Assembly (NCBI GenBank): GCA_029778535.1
Contig: JAKOQB010000139.1
Span: 1-64,000 of the forward strand
DNA: 64,000 nt
Source: Pseudomonadota bacterium
Lineage (GTDB): Bacteria; Pseudomonadota; Gammaproteobacteria; Burkholderiales; Burkholderiaceae_F
Direction of reading: 5' to 3'
Made by a program: the position numbers and the translations under genes. Positions within the stretch are counted from its first letter, which is position 1. Each line of letters opens with the position of its first letter. This document shows positions 43,334 to 52,968 of this stretch, piece after piece. The notes below the pieces were generated by a model. It was not told the origin of the DNA. It made no database searches and saw nothing but the letters and a program-made list of their open reading frames with translations.

Positions 43334-44329
43334 ATGGCGGCGCAGAACAACGCAGCACTTCCCGAAGGCATCGAGGTCGGCGGATATCGCATTGTAAAGA
43401 AGATATCCAGCGGCGGTTTCTCGATCGTCTATCTCGCCACCGACGAGCACGGCAATTCGGTGGCCATCAAGGAATACATGCCGGCCGCGCTGTGCAAGCG
43501 CGGCCCGGGCGAGCTTTCTCCGTACGTGGCGCCGGAGAACCTGAACACCTACCGCATCGGTCTCAAATGCTTCTTCGAGGAGGGCCGCGCGCTGGCGTCG
43601 ATCTATCACCCGAACATCGTGCGCGTGCTGAACTTCTTCCGCGCCAACGAGACGGTGTACATGGTGATGCACTACGAGTCCGGCCGCTCGCTGCAGGAGC
43701 ATGTGCTGCGCAACCGCACCAAGGACCAGAAGGACGTGCTGTCCGAGCGCTTCATCCGCCGCGTGTTCACGCAGGTGATGAATGGTCTGCGCGAGGTGCA
43801 CTCCAACCGGCTGCTGCACCTCGACGTGAAGCCGGCCAACATCTATCTGCGCATGGACGGCACGCCGATCCTGCTCGACTTCGGCGCGGCGCGGCAGACG
43901 CTGCAGCGGGACATCAGCAAGACCTATCCGATGTATACGCCGGGCTTCGCCGCGCCGGAACTCTACAAGCGCGATGCCGAACTCGGCCCGTGGACCGACG
44001 TCTACAGCATCGGCGCCTGCATCTATGCGTGCATGGCCGGCATGCCGCCGCAGGAATCCGACGCGCGGCTGAAGGAAGACAGGATGCCGCAGGTGCTGCG
44101 CGCGTTCCGCGGGCTGTATTCTTCCGAACTGCTGTCGATGGTCGAGCGCTGCCTGCGCCTGAATTCGCTCGAGCGGCCGCAGACGATCTACGCGGTGCAG
44201 AAGGAGCTGATCCACAACGTGCCCGAGCGGCCCGAGTTCTCCCTCATGGAACGCACCGGCGCGCGGCTGCGCCATGTGCGCGAGCGCGTGACGCGCTTCA
44301 TGCGCGAGCACAACATCACCTGGTTTTAG
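43334..44329 (+). CDS. Hanks-type serine/threonine protein kinase
   Basis: A 331-residue soluble kinase with no membrane segment. Seen: Gly-rich loop [15 protein letters not shown] lysine Lys46 (VAIKEYMP), catalytic loop [13 protein letters not shown] with Asp164, DFG at 182-184, and [10 protein letters not shown] as the activation-segment end. The catalytic loop has His-Leu-Asp instead of His-Arg-Asp, so it is a non-RD kinase and may not need activation-loop phosphorylation. It is followed after 11 bases by a PP2C phosphatase, its likely antagonist. No type VI secretion genes are near, so a PpkA role is not supported. Confidence 0.92.
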   Translation: MAAQNNAALPEGIEVGGYRIVKKISSGGFSIVYLATDEHGNSVAIKEYMPAALCKRGPGELSPYVAPENLNTYRIGLKCFFEEGRALASIYHPNIVRVLNFFRANETVYMVMHYESGRSLQEHVLRNRTKDQKDVLSERFIRRVFTQVMNGLREVHSNRLLHLDVKPANIYLRMDGTPILLDFGAARQTLQRDISKTYPMYTPGFAAPELYKRDAELGPWTDVYSIGACIYACMAGMPPQESDARLKEDRMPQVLRAFRGLYSSELLSMVERCLRLNSLERPQTIYAVQKELIHNVPERPEFSLMERTGARLRHVRERVTRFMREHNITWF

Positions 44330-44340
44330 GTCGGGCGCCA

Positions 44341-45282
44341 ATGCGTTTTTCCGTCTACCAGGAAAGCAGGAAGGGGGCGAGGCGCGTCAACCAGGACCGC
44401 ATGGGTTACCTGTACACGCGCGACTCGATCCTGATGGTGGTTGCCGACGGCATGGGCGGCCATGCGCGCGGCGAGGTGGCCGCGCAGATGACGCTGCAGA
44501 CGATGGCGTCGATCTTCCAGCGCGACGCCAAGCCGACGCTGCCCGACCCGCCGCGCTATCTCGAGGAATGCGTGCTGACCGCGCATCGCGAGCTGCATCG
44601 CTACCGCGCCGAGAACAACCTACCCGAGGCGCCGCGCACGACGCTGGTCGCCTGCGTGGTGCAGGACGGCGTGGCGGTGTGGGCGCACGTCGGCGACTCG
44701 CGGCTGTACCTGCTGCGCGGCGGGCTGATCGTCGCGCGCACGCTCGACCATTCGCGCGTGCATCACCTGGTGTCGTCGGGACTGATCCGCCCGGAGGACG
44801 CGAAGGATCATCCGGAGCGCAACCGTATCTTCAACTGCATCGGCGCGTACATCGCACCGACGGTGGAGGTGAGCCGCCCGACCGCGCTACGCAACGGCGA
44901 CACGCTGCTGCTGTGCACGGACGGTCTATGGGGCGCGCTGACCGACCGGCAGATCGGCGATGCATTCACCGGATCGACCGTGATGCGCGCGGTGCCCGAG
45001 CTGATGGACTTCGCGCTCGCGAAGGCCGGCAACGAAGCCGACAACTGCACCGCGATCGCGATGACGTGGGCTGGCTCCGAATCGATCGACATGATCCCGC
45101 CGACCGAGGCGCCGGTGTCGACCCTGCTGATCCCCGACGGCGCGGTGGCGTCCACGGTTCAGATCCCCCGCGCCGGCGAACCCGGCAGCGACGAGGAACT
45201 GACCGAGGACCAGATCGAAGACGCGGTCGCGCAGATCCAGCGCGCGATCAAGCGCTCGGCCAAGCTGGTTCCTGGCAAATGA
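44341..45282 (+). CDS. PP2C family protein serine/threonine phosphatase
   Basis: A 313-residue metal-dependent phosphatase. Seen: N-terminal [11 protein letters not shown], metal site [38 protein letters not shown] and [12 protein letters not shown]. An acidic C-terminal extension of about 60 residues ([22 protein letters not shown]) follows the catalytic core. It pairs with the upstream kinase and overlaps rph (ATGA), so it is made together with RNA-processing and nucleotide-hygiene enzymes. Confidence 0.93.
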   Translation: MRFSVYQESRKGARRVNQDRMGYLYTRDSILMVVADGMGGHARGEVAAQMTLQTMASIFQRDAKPTLPDPPRYLEECVLTAHRELHRYRAENNLPEAPRTTLVACVVQDGVAVWAHVGDSRLYLLRGGLIVARTLDHSRVHHLVSSGLIRPEDAKDHPERNRIFNCIGAYIAPTVEVSRPTALRNGDTLLLCTDGLWGALTDRQIGDAFTGSTVMRAVPELMDFALAKAGNEADNCTAIAMTWAGSESIDMIPPTEAPVSTLLIPDGAVASTVQIPRAGEPGSDEELTEDQIEDAVAQIQRAIKRSAKLVPGK

Positions 45283-46007
45283 GCGTCATGCGCAGCGATG
45301 GCCGCGGCCCCGACGCGCTGCGGCCGGTCTCGATCACCCGCGGCTATACGAAGCACGCCGAGGGCTCGGTGCTGATCGAATTCGGCGCGACCAAGGTCGT
45401 GTGCACCGCGTCGGTCGAGGAGCGGGTGCCGCCGTTCCTGAAAGGCAAGGGCGGCGGGTGGCTCACCGCCGAGTACGGCATGCTGCCGCGCTCGACGCAC
45501 ACGCGCAGCGAGCGCGAGGCCGCGCGCGGCAAGCAGAGCGGCCGCACGCTCGAGATCCAGCGGCTGATCGGCCGCAGCCTGCGCGCGGTCGTCGACCTGT
45601 CGCGGCTCGGCGAGCGCACGATCCAGGTCGACTGCGACGTGCTGCAGGCCGACGGTGGCACGCGCACCGCGTCGATCACCGGCGCGTTCGTCGCGGTCTA
45701 CGACGCGCTGCGCTGGATGCGCGCACGACAGATGATCGCGGAGCTTCCGGTCAGAAGCTTCGTCGCCGCGGTGTCGGTCGGGCTGCACGAGGGAATCGCG
45801 CTGCTCGACCTCGACTACGCGGAGGACTCGACCTGCGAGACCGACATGAACGTCGTGATGACCGGCGAAGGTGGCTTCGTCGAAGTGCAGGGCACGGCCG
45901 AGGGCGCGCCGTTCACGCAGGCGCAGATGGACCGGATGCTGCGGCTCGCGCGCGCGGGCGTCGAATCGCTGATCGAAAAGCAGCGCGCAGCACTCGGCGT
46001 CGACTGA
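45279..46007 (+). CDS. rph: Ribonuclease PH
   Basis: A 242-residue phosphorolytic 3'-5' exonuclease that trims tRNA precursors. Seen: [52 protein letters not shown], and [28 protein letters not shown], with phosphate-binding Arg residues in the family positions. The first ATG overlaps the phosphatase stop; an ATG three codons later (MRSDGRG) is equally possible. It overlaps rdgB as TGATG. Confidence 0.96.
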   Translation: MSVMRSDGRGPDALRPVSITRGYTKHAEGSVLIEFGATKVVCTASVEERVPPFLKGKGGGWLTAEYGMLPRSTHTRSEREAARGKQSGRTLEIQRLIGRSLRAVVDLSRLGERTIQVDCDVLQADGGTRTASITGAFVAVYDALRWMRARQMIAELPVRSFVAAVSVGLHEGIALLDLDYAEDSTCETDMNVVMTGEGGFVEVQGTAEGAPFTQAQMDRMLRLARAGVESLIEKQRAALGVD

Positions 46008-46600
46008 TGCGACGGCTGGTCCTGGCGTCGGACAACCCCGGCAAGCTGCGCGAGTTCCGCGCGCTGCTGGCGCCGCTTGCCATCGAGATCGCCGCGCAGC
46101 GCGAACTCGGCGTGCCGCCGGCCGAGGAGCCGCACGACACCTTCGTCGAGAACGCGCTCGCCAAGGCGCGCCATGCGAGCGCGCGCAGTGGGCTGCCGGC
46201 GCTCGCGGACGACTCCGGTCTGTGCTGCGTGGCGCTCGAGGGTGCGCCCGGCGTGCGCTCGGCACGCTTCGCCGGCGACAACGCGAACGACGCCGCCAAC
46301 AACGCCGAGCTGATCCGCCGTCTGGCCGGACATTCGGATCGGCGCGGCCATTACACCTGCGTGTTGGTCGCCTTGCGCGCGCACGACGATCCCGAGCCGC
46401 TGATCGCGGATGCGCGCTGGCCGGGCGCGATCATCGAGTCGCCGCGCGGCTCAAACGGCTTCGGTTACGACCCGCACTTCCTGCTGCCGGAACTCGGCCG
46501 GACCGCGGCCGAGCTCGACCCCGAGCACAAGAACCGGATCAGTCATCGCGGCCTTGCGATGGCGGAGTTGGCGCGCAAGATCGCGCAGTGCTGGACGTGA
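46007..46600 (+). CDS. rdgB: RdgB/HAM1 family non-canonical purine NTP pyrophosphatase
   Basis: A 197-residue enzyme that hydrolyses dITP, XTP and ITP to keep them out of DNA and RNA. Seen: LVLASDNPGKLREFRALL, TFVENALAKARHAS, LPALADDSGLCCVAL, and NGFGYDPHFLLPELGRTAAEL. Normal length. It is coupled to rph and to hemW by TGATG overlaps. Confidence 0.96.
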   Translation: MRRLVLASDNPGKLREFRALLAPLAIEIAAQRELGVPPAEEPHDTFVENALAKARHASARSGLPALADDSGLCCVALEGAPGVRSARFAGDNANDAANNAELIRRLAGHSDRRGHYTCVLVALRAHDDPEPLIADARWPGAIIESPRGSNGFGYDPHFLLPELGRTAAELDPEHKNRISHRGLAMAELARKIAQCWT

Positions 46601-47829
46601 TGAAGATCGAAGCGGCAGGCGCATCGGCGGCGGCCGATGTCGCCTCGTACCTGCGCCCCGGAACGCTGCACCTGCCGGTGCTGCCGCCGCTCGCGCTGTA
46701 CATCCACGTGCCGTGGTGCCTGCGCAAGTGCCCGTACTGCGACTTCAATTCGCACCAGCGGCACGGCGAAATTCCGGAAGAAGACTATCTCGACGCGTTG
46801 CGCGCCGATCTGGAATCGTCGCTGCCGCTCGTCTGGGGCCGGCGCGTCGTCAGCGTGTTCATCGGCGGCGGCACGCCGAGCCTGCTGTCGGCGCGCGCGG
46901 TCGACCGGCTGCTGTCAGACGTGCGCGCGCTGCTGCCGCTCGAGCCCGACTGCGAGATCACGCTCGAGGCCAACCCGGGCACGTTCGAGGCGGAGAAGTT
47001 CGCGTCGTTCCGCGCGTCGGGAATCAACCGGCTGTCGATCGGTATCCAGTCGTTCGACGACGCGAAGCTCGCCGCGCTCGGCCGCGTGCACGACGCGGCG
47101 CAGGCGCGCAGGGCGATCGAGATCGCGCAGCGGCACTTCGATGATTTCAACCTCGACCTGATGTACGCGCTGCCGGGACAGACGCTGCCCGAGCTGCAGC
47201 GCGATGCCGGCGCAGCGCTGCGGATCGCCTCGCCGCACCTGTCGCTGTACCAACTGACGCTCGAGCCGAACACCGTGTTCGCCAGATACCCGCCGGCGCT
47301 GCCCGACGAGGACACCGCCGCCGCGATGCACGATTGGATCGAGGAGGCAACCGCCGCGGCCGGCTACTCGCACTACGAAGTCTCCGCCTACGCGCGCGCT
47401 GGCCACGCGTGCCGGCACAACCTCAACTACTGGAGCTTCGGCGACTACCTCGGCATCGGCGCGGGCGCGGCGAGCAAGCTGTCGTTCCCGCACCGGATCG
47501 TGCGGCAGACGCGGCTGAAGCAGCCGGACAGTTACTTGCGCGCGGCCGCGCGGCGCGAGTTCATCGCCGAGTCGCACGAGGTCGCGCGCGCCGATCTGCC
47601 GTTCGAGTTCATGCTCAATGCGCTGCGGCTGACCGCGGGCTTTCCGCTGCGCTGGTTCACCGAGCGCACCGGGCTGCCGCTGTCGGCGATCGATGCGACG
47701 GTGGCCGCTGCCGAGCAGCGCGGCCTGCTGGTCCGCGACCTTGAATCGATCTGGCCGACCGGGCTCGGCCTCCGCTTCCTGAGCGACCTGCAGGCGCTGT
47801 TCCTGCCGCGCCCCGCCTCGGTGCGATAG
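46600..47829 (+). CDS. hemW: Radical SAM heme chaperone HemW
   Basis: A 409-residue radical-SAM protein. The cluster motif is Cys40-x3-Cys44-x2-Cys47 followed by Asp-Phe (CLRKCPYCDF), and a GGGTPS motif follows. The CNF-type extra residues of coproporphyrinogen dehydrogenase HemN are absent. HemW binds heme and inserts it into acceptor proteins. A HemN_C domain is at the C-terminus. It is the last gene of the kinase-phosphatase-rph-rdgB series. Confidence 0.93.
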   Translation: MKIEAAGASAAADVASYLRPGTLHLPVLPPLALYIHVPWCLRKCPYCDFNSHQRHGEIPEEDYLDALRADLESSLPLVWGRRVVSVFIGGGTPSLLSARAVDRLLSDVRALLPLEPDCEITLEANPGTFEAEKFASFRASGINRLSIGIQSFDDAKLAALGRVHDAAQARRAIEIAQRHFDDFNLDLMYALPGQTLPELQRDAGAALRIASPHLSLYQLTLEPNTVFARYPPALPDEDTAAAMHDWIEEATAAAGYSHYEVSAYARAGHACRHNLNYWSFGDYLGIGAGAASKLSFPHRIVRQTRLKQPDSYLRAAARREFIAESHEVARADLPFEFMLNALRLTAGFPLRWFTERTGLPLSAIDATVAAAEQRGLLVRDLESIWPTGLGLRFLSDLQALFLPRPASVR

Positions 47830-47848
47830 ACGTTGCCGAGGTGCATAA

Positions 47849-47865
47849 TGCACCGGGATAGTGCA
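47849..47865. promoter_or_regulatory. NtrC-type enhancer site 1 upstream of glnA
   Basis: TGCACCGGGATAGTGCA has the same 17-base layout as the classic NtrC site (TGCACTAAAATGGTGCA): arms TGCAC and GTGCA around 7 bases. Its centre is about 121 bases upstream of the predicted sigma-54 start. An overlapping palindrome GGTGCATAATGCACC begins at 47840. Confidence 0.75.
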
Positions 47866-47911
47866 TTGAGCGCCGTGCTTGACGCGAGGCTGGGCACCAC
47901 TAAGCCCCTGA

Positions 47912-47928
47912 CGCACGAGGCCGGTGCG
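47912..47928. promoter_or_regulatory. NtrC-type enhancer site 2 upstream of glnA
   Basis: CGCACGAGGCCGGTGCG has the same 17-base geometry with arms CGCAC/GTGCG, extended by outer matching bases to GACGCAC/GTGCGTC. The centre is about 58 bases upstream of the predicted start. It is a weaker match than site 1. Confidence 0.6.
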
Positions 47929-47952
47929 TCGGAGCGCGGCGATGGCGCGGCG

Positions 47953-47968
47953 CGGCACGCTTCCTGCT
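47953..47968 (+). promoter_or_regulatory. Sigma-54 (RpoN) promoter of glnA
   Basis: CGGCACGCTTCCTGCT matches the consensus TGGCACG-N4-TTGCW at all but two positions. GG at 47954-47955 and GC at 47966-47967 have the required 12-base spacing. Transcription would start near 47978, giving a leader of about 87 bases before the glnA ATG. Confidence 0.78.
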
Positions 47969-48064
47969 AACGATCGTAGGCATGCGCCGGAGAGGTCCGG
48001 CGTCACGAAACGATCGGCCCGGCCGAACACGCGAATCGTATTTTTTCCAAGAGGAGAGCACTCG

Positions 48065-49477
48065 ATGGCGAGCGCCAAAGACGTCATGAAGATGATCACG
48101 GACAACGAGGTGAAGTTCGTTGATCTGCGCTTTACCGATTTCAAGGGCAAGGAGCAGCACGTCACGGTGCCCGTCAAGGTGTTCGACGACGACAAGTTCG
48201 AGCACGGCCATGCGTTCGACGGCTCGTCGATTGCCGGCTGGAAGGGGATCGAGGCCTCGGACATGCTGCTGATGCCCGATCCGGGCACCGCGCGGATGGA
48301 TCCGTTCCGCGAGGAGAACACGCTGATCCTGTCGTGCGACGTGATCGAGCCGTCGACCGGCAAGGGCTACGACCGCGATCCGCGCTCGCTCGCACGCCGT
48401 GCCGAGGCGTACCTGAAGTCGACCGGCCTTGGTGATACCGCGTTCTTCGGTCCCGAGCCCGAGTTCTTCATCTTCGACAGCGTGACCTGGAACGTCGACA
48501 TGTCGGGCTGCTTCGTCAAGATCAAGTCGGAGGAAGCGCCGTGGTCGACCGGGATCGACTACGAGGCCGGCAACCTCGCGCATCGCCCGCCGGTCAAAGG
48601 CGGCTACTTCCCGGTGCCGCCGACCGATTCGCTGCAGGACATCCGCTCCGAGATGTGCCTGCTGCTCGAGCAGCAGGGCGTGGAGGTGGAAGTGCATCAT
48701 CACGAGGTGGCTGCGCCCGGCCAGTGCGAGATCGGCACCAAGTTCGCCACGCTGGTCAAGCGCGCCGACTGGATGCAGATCCTTAAGTACACGGTGTGGA
48801 ACGTCGCCGCCAGCTACGGCAAGACCGCGACCTTCATGCCGAAACCCGTGGTCGGCGACAACGGCTCGGGCATGCACGTGCACCAGTCGATCTGGAAGGA
48901 CGGCGTCAACCTGTTCGCGGGCAACGGCTACGCGGGGCTGTCCGACTTCGCGCTCTTCTACATCGGCGGCATCATCAAGCACGCCAAGGCGCTGAACGCA
49001 TTCACCAACCCGGGCACCAACAGCTACAAGCGGCTGGTGCCGGGCTTCGAGGCGCCGATCAACCTCGCGTATTCGGCGCGCAACCGCTCGGCCGCCTGCC
49101 GCATTCCGTACGTGTCGAACCCGAAGGGGCGGCGCGTCGAGGTCCGCTTCCCCGACCCGACTGCCAACCCGTACCTCGCGTTCGCGGCGATGATGATGGC
49201 GGGGCTCGACGGCGTGCAGAACAAGATCCACCCGGGCGAGCCGATGGACAAGAACCTGTACGACCTCCAGCCAGAAGAAGCGGCCAGGGTGCCGCATCCG
49301 TGCGCGTCGCTCGACGAGGCGCTGGAGAATCTCGACAAGAACCGCGAGTTCCTGACCCGCGGCGGCGTGTTCGGCAACGACATGATCGACGCCTACATCG
49401 CGCTGAAGATGGAGGAGGTGCAGCGGTTCCGCATGACCACGCACCCGGTCGAGTTCGACATGTACTACTCGCTGTAA
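48065..49477 (+). CDS. glnA: Glutamine synthetase, type I
   Basis: A 470-residue enzyme that makes glutamine from glutamate, ammonia and ATP. Seen: [31 protein letters not shown], the ATP/metal regions [18 protein letters not shown] and [17 protein letters not shown], and the adenylylation site Tyr399 in [12 protein letters not shown], so activity is controlled by GlnE. The start has GAGGAG nine bases upstream. Transcription is very likely NtrC and sigma-54 dependent, and ntrB and ntrC lie downstream. Confidence 0.97.
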   Translation: MASAKDVMKMITDNEVKFVDLRFTDFKGKEQHVTVPVKVFDDDKFEHGHAFDGSSIAGWKGIEASDMLLMPDPGTARMDPFREENTLILSCDVIEPSTGKGYDRDPRSLARRAEAYLKSTGLGDTAFFGPEPEFFIFDSVTWNVDMSGCFVKIKSEEAPWSTGIDYEAGNLAHRPPVKGGYFPVPPTDSLQDIRSEMCLLLEQQGVEVEVHHHEVAAPGQCEIGTKFATLVKRADWMQILKYTVWNVAASYGKTATFMPKPVVGDNGSGMHVHQSIWKDGVNLFAGNGYAGLSDFALFYIGGIIKHAKALNAFTNPGTNSYKRLVPGFEAPINLAYSARNRSAACRIPYVSNPKGRRVEVRFPDPTANPYLAFAAMMMAGLDGVQNKIHPGEPMDKNLYDLQPEEAARVPHPCASLDEALENLDKNREFLTRGGVFGNDMIDAYIALKMEEVQRFRMTTHPVEFDMYYSL

Positions 49478-49512
49478 TCGACCGCGCGCGCATGGCTGGC
49501 GCCGGGCACGAG

Positions 49513-49530
49513 GGGGCGGGCGACCGCCCC
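49513..49530 (+). terminator. Terminator-like stem-loop after glnA
   Basis: GGGGCGG and CCGCCCC form a 7-bp stem around a GCGA tetraloop, followed by TTTGCG, 36 bases after the glnA stop. The U-tract is short. It probably separates highly expressed glnA from the ntrBC genes. Confidence 0.55.
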
Positions 49531-49671
49531 TTTGCGTTCGCGCCTCCACCGAATTCCCGATGAATTGCCACTCCCGTCAAGGCCCGTCGGCCATGCGCCC
49601 GATCGCGCGCCCCCTGCCGCCGGACCAAGCGCGGGCGTACACTTCGACGCGTGTTCACGCGTTACCCACCG

Positions 49672-50175
49672 ATGATTCAGGCGCATCGATTCGGGCTGCT
49701 GGTCGGCGCCGCGCTGCTGGCGGCGCTGCCGCGCGCCGGCGCGACCCAGGATATCTACCTGTGCGTCGACGACCAGGGCCGCAAGACCTACCAGAACACC
49801 GGCACCAGCAAGGGCTGCAAGAAGCTCGACGTGCAGCCGATCCTGACCGTACCGGCGCCGCGCATGCCGGCGCGACCCGCCGCGGCAGCCGCCGCCGAGC
49901 CGCGGCCGGCGAATTTCCCGCGCGTCGACGGCGACACGCAGCGCGCGCGCGACAGCGACCGCAGGCGCGTGCTGGAAGACGAGCTGAAGTCCGAGGAGGA
50001 AAAGCTCGCGCGGCTGCGCGCCGAATTCAACAACGGCGAGCCGGAGCGGCGTGGCGACGAGCGCAACTACGCGATCTACCAGGAGCGGGTGCAGCGCCTG
50101 CAAGCCGAGATCCAGCGCGGCGAGAACAACGTCGCGTCGCTGAAGCGCGAAATCGCACTGTTGCAGCGGCAGTAG
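49672..50175 (+). CDS. DUF4124-like periplasmic protein with C-terminal coiled coil
   Basis: A 167-residue protein of unknown function. Signal peptide: MIQAHRFGLLVGAALLAALPRAGA. It is followed by a short DUF4124-like region (IYLCVDDQGRKTYQNTG with two Cys), an Ala/Pro linker, and a charged coiled coil from about residue 97 (LEDELKSEEEKLARLRAEF). I prefer the ATG at 49672, because the signal peptide begins there; a GTG seven codons earlier is the alternative. It lies between glnA and ntrB, a common place for such proteins in betaproteobacteria. A link to nitrogen control is unproven. Confidence 0.75.
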   Translation: MIQAHRFGLLVGAALLAALPRAGATQDIYLCVDDQGRKTYQNTGTSKGCKKLDVQPILTVPAPRMPARPAAAAAAEPRPANFPRVDGDTQRARDSDRRRVLEDELKSEEEKLARLRAEFNNGEPERRGDERNYAIYQERVQRLQAEIQRGENNVASLKREIALLQRQ

Positions 50176-50203
50176 TTGCCGTCCGGACCGTCGGGCCACG
50201 GGC

Positions 50204-51292
50204 ATGACGTGGTTCGATCCCGATTGCGCCGCCGCGCGCCCGACCGGGCGCTACCAGGGCCTTGACCTGCTGGCCACCGCGGTGCTGGTGTTCGACGATG
50301 CCGCGCGCGTCGTGTTCGCCAACCAGGCCGCCGAGCAGCTGTTCGAGGCATCGCGCAAGAACCTGGTCGGGTTGCCCGCGGCGCGGCTGTTCGTCGAGGA
50401 CGGCATGATCGACCGGCTGCTCGCGCAGGCGCGCGCCCACGATCTGGGCCAGCAGCGGCAACTGATCGATCTGAAGCGCATCCAGCACGAGCCGCTGACG
50501 GTGCAGGCGACCGCGACCGCGCTCTACGCCGACGACACGCCGCTGCTGCTGGAGCTGGCGGAGATCGAGCAGCAGCTGCGGGTGAGCCGCGAGGAACGCC
50601 AGCTCGACCAGAGCGAGGCCAACCGGCAGCTGATGCGCAACCTCGCGCACGAGATCAAGAACCCGCTCGGCGGCATCCGCGGGGCGGCGCAGCTGCTCGA
50701 AGCCGAGCTGCCGTCGCCCGAGCAACGCGAATACACGCGCGTGATCATCAGCGAGGCCGACCGCCTGCAGGCGCTGGTCGACCGGCTGCTGGCGCCGCAC
50801 CGCGCGCCGCGCGTGGTGGCGGACTTCAACGTGCACGAGGTGTGCGAGCGCGTGCGCGCGGTGATGCTGGCCGAGTTCCCGCGCGGGCTGGCGATCGAGC
50901 GCGACTACGACGCGTCGGTGCCCGACTGCCGCGGCGACAAGGAGCAGCTGATCCAGGCGCTGCTGAACGTCGTGCGCAACGCCGCGCAGGCGCTCGACGA
51001 GCGCATCGCCGACAGCTCGGCGCGGATCGTGCTGCGCACCCGGGTGGCGCGCCACGTGACGATCGCGCGCCGCCACTGCCGGCTGGCACTGGCCTTGCAT
51101 GTGATCGACAACGGGCCCGGCATTGCGGAGGAACTGCGCGAGCGCATCTTCTTCCCGCTGGTGTCGGGTCGTGAGGGTGGCAGCGGTCTCGGGCTCACGC
51201 TGGCGCAGACCTTCGTGCAGCACAACGATGGGATGATCGAGTTCGAATCGCGCCCCGGGCGCACCGATTTCAGGATTCTCCTGCCGCTGTGA
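50204..51292 (+). CDS. glnL: Nitrogen regulation sensor kinase NtrB (GlnL)
   Basis: A 362-residue cytoplasmic histidine kinase/phosphatase that is controlled by PII and phosphorylates NtrC. A PAS domain (LLATAVLVFDDAARVVFANQAAEQLF) is followed by HisKA with His149 in NLAHEIKNPLGGIRGAAQLL. The ATPase domain has LLNVVRNAAQAL, VIDNGPGI and GSGLGLTLAQTFVQ. No membrane segments. It overlaps ntrC (TGATG). Confidence 0.95.
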   Translation: MTWFDPDCAAARPTGRYQGLDLLATAVLVFDDAARVVFANQAAEQLFEASRKNLVGLPAARLFVEDGMIDRLLAQARAHDLGQQRQLIDLKRIQHEPLTVQATATALYADDTPLLLELAEIEQQLRVSREERQLDQSEANRQLMRNLAHEIKNPLGGIRGAAQLLEAELPSPEQREYTRVIISEADRLQALVDRLLAPHRAPRVVADFNVHEVCERVRAVMLAEFPRGLAIERDYDASVPDCRGDKEQLIQALLNVVRNAAQALDERIADSSARIVLRTRVARHVTIARRHCRLALALHVIDNGPGIAEELRERIFFPLVSGREGGSGLGLTLAQTFVQHNDGMIEFESRPGRTDFRILLPL

Positions 51293-52731
51293 TGAAACCA
51301 ATCTGGATCGTCGACGACGACCGTTCGATTCGCTGGGTGCTGGAAAAGGCGCTCGGGCGCGAGAACATTCCGTGCCGTTCGTTCGGCGGCGGGCAGGAGG
51401 TGCTCGCCGAGCTGGAGCACGACAGCCCGCAGGTGCTGGTGTCCGACATCCGCATGCCGGGACTGAATGGCATCGAGCTGCTGCGCTCGGTCAAGCGCAA
51501 GCACCCGGCGCTGCCGGTGATCATCATGACCGCGTTCTCCGATCTCGAAAGCGCGGTGTCCGCGTTCCAGGGCGGCGCGTTCGAATACCTGCCCAAGCCG
51601 TTCGACGTCGACCGCGCCGTCGAACTCATACGCCGTGCGGTCGATGAAAGCCTGCGCGATGAAGCGAGCGATGAGGCGCCGGCCGAGACGCCGGAGATCC
51701 TCGGGCAGGCACCGGCGATGCAGGAGGTGTTCCGCGCGATCGGGCGGCTGGCGCACTCGAACGTGACCGTGCTGCTCACCGGCGAATCCGGCAGCGGAAA
51801 GGAGGTCGTCGCGCGCGCGCTGCACAACCACAGTGCGCGCAGCAAGGCGCCCTTCATCGCGCTGAACACGGCCGCGATACCGCACGACCTGCTCGAGAGC
51901 GAACTGTTCGGCCACGAGCGCGGCGCTTTCACCGGTGCGCAGGCGCTGCGTCACGGGCGCTTCGAGCAGGCCGAGGGCGGAACGCTGTTCCTCGACGAGA
52001 TCGGTGACATGCCGGCCGAGCTGCAGACGCGCCTGCTGCGCGTGCTTTCCGACGGCTTGTACTACCGCGTCGGCGGACAGCAGCCGATCAGGTCCGACGT
52101 GCGCGTGATCGCAGCGACGCACCAGAACCTCGAGGAGCGCGTGCGGCAGGGCACGTTCCGCGAGGATCTTTATCACCGCCTGAACGTGATCCGGCTGCGC
52201 CTGCCGCCGCTGCGCGAGCGGCGCGAAGACATCCCGCTGCTGGCCAGGCACTTCCTCGCGAAGAGCGCGCGCGAACTCGGCGTCGAGCCGAAACGCCTGT
52301 CGGCCGAGGCGCTGCAGTTCATCAGCCAGCTGAACTTCCCCGGCAACGTGCGCCAACTGGAAAACCTGTGCCACTGGCTCACCGTGCTCGCGCCGGCACA
52401 GGTGGTGAAGGTCGAGGACCTGCCGCTCGAAGTGCGACAGGAGCCTGCGGCGCGCGAAGCGGCGCTCGCACCGCGTGCCGAGCAGATTCCGGCATCGGCC
52501 CGAGCGCAGGCCGCGGCCGACTGGGCGACGCTGCTCGCGACGGAGGTCGAGCGCCGGCTGAAGTCACAGCAGACCGAGGTGATGGAAGCGCTGGCGCGCG
52601 AATTCGAATCCACCGTGATCCGCACCGCGCTGCGCCTGACCCACGGTCGCCGGATCGAGGCCGCGACGAAGCTCGGCGTCGGCCGCAACACGATCACGCG
52701 CAAGATCCAGGACCTTGGCCTGGAAGATTGA
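51292..52731 (+). CDS. glnG: Nitrogen regulation response regulator NtrC (GlnG)
   Basis: A 479-residue sigma-54 activator. The receiver has acidic residues Asp8-Asp10 and phosphorylation site Asp52 ([10 protein letters not shown]). The AAA+ domain (about residues 140-370) has [15 protein letters not shown], the sigma-54 contact loop [13 protein letters not shown], and [11 protein letters not shown] Fis-type helix-turn-helix ends the protein ([21 protein letters not shown]). The ATG is used; a GTG directly before it is in frame. It should act on the glnA promoter described at 47953. Confidence 0.96.
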   Translation: MKPIWIVDDDRSIRWVLEKALGRENIPCRSFGGGQEVLAELEHDSPQVLVSDIRMPGLNGIELLRSVKRKHPALPVIIMTAFSDLESAVSAFQGGAFEYLPKPFDVDRAVELIRRAVDESLRDEASDEAPAETPEILGQAPAMQEVFRAIGRLAHSNVTVLLTGESGSGKEVVARALHNHSARSKAPFIALNTAAIPHDLLESELFGHERGAFTGAQALRHGRFEQAEGGTLFLDEIGDMPAELQTRLLRVLSDGLYYRVGGQQPIRSDVRVIAATHQNLEERVRQGTFREDLYHRLNVIRLRLPPLRERREDIPLLARHFLAKSARELGVEPKRLSAEALQFISQLNFPGNVRQLENLCHWLTVLAPAQVVKVEDLPLEVRQEPAAREAALAPRAEQIPASARAQAAADWATLLATEVERRLKSQQTEVMEALAREFESTVIRTALRLTHGRRIEAATKLGVGRNTITRKIQDLGLED

Positions 52732-52735
52732 GGCG

Positions 52736-52831
52736 CGGTCGTCCCGGCGCAGAGCCTGCCCCGAACTTGATCCGGGGCCGGGACCCAGGTTCAGCGTTCG
52801 CACATCGGGCCCCGGTCTGCGCCGGAGCGAC
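52736..52831. repeat. Dispersed GC-rich hairpin repeats (copies 3 and 4) after ntrC
   Basis: GTCGTCCCGGCGCAGAGCCTG begins one unit that pairs with CCGGGGCCGGGACCCAGG downstream. A second unit in the opposite sense (GGGCCCCGGTCTGCGCC then GGAGCGAC) follows at about 52807-52831. Related to the hairpins at 245-270 and 4786-4815. The rest of 52832-52968 has no clear feature. Confidence 0.6.
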
Positions 52832-52968
52832 GGCGCACGGCACCCGCTCCCGTCCGCCGCGATTGCAACTCGTCGCGACATTTCGCAGTTCGTCGCAAAG
52901 CCGGGGCGGCCGTAGGCGACGGGCCGATAATCGCGCCCACTGAAAAATCGGGGCGCTGAGGGGGCTCG

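Noticed and set aside
43334-45282. Type VI secretion regulators PpkA/PppA
   Set aside because: No type VI genes are nearby and the kinase has no membrane or FHA-linked region.
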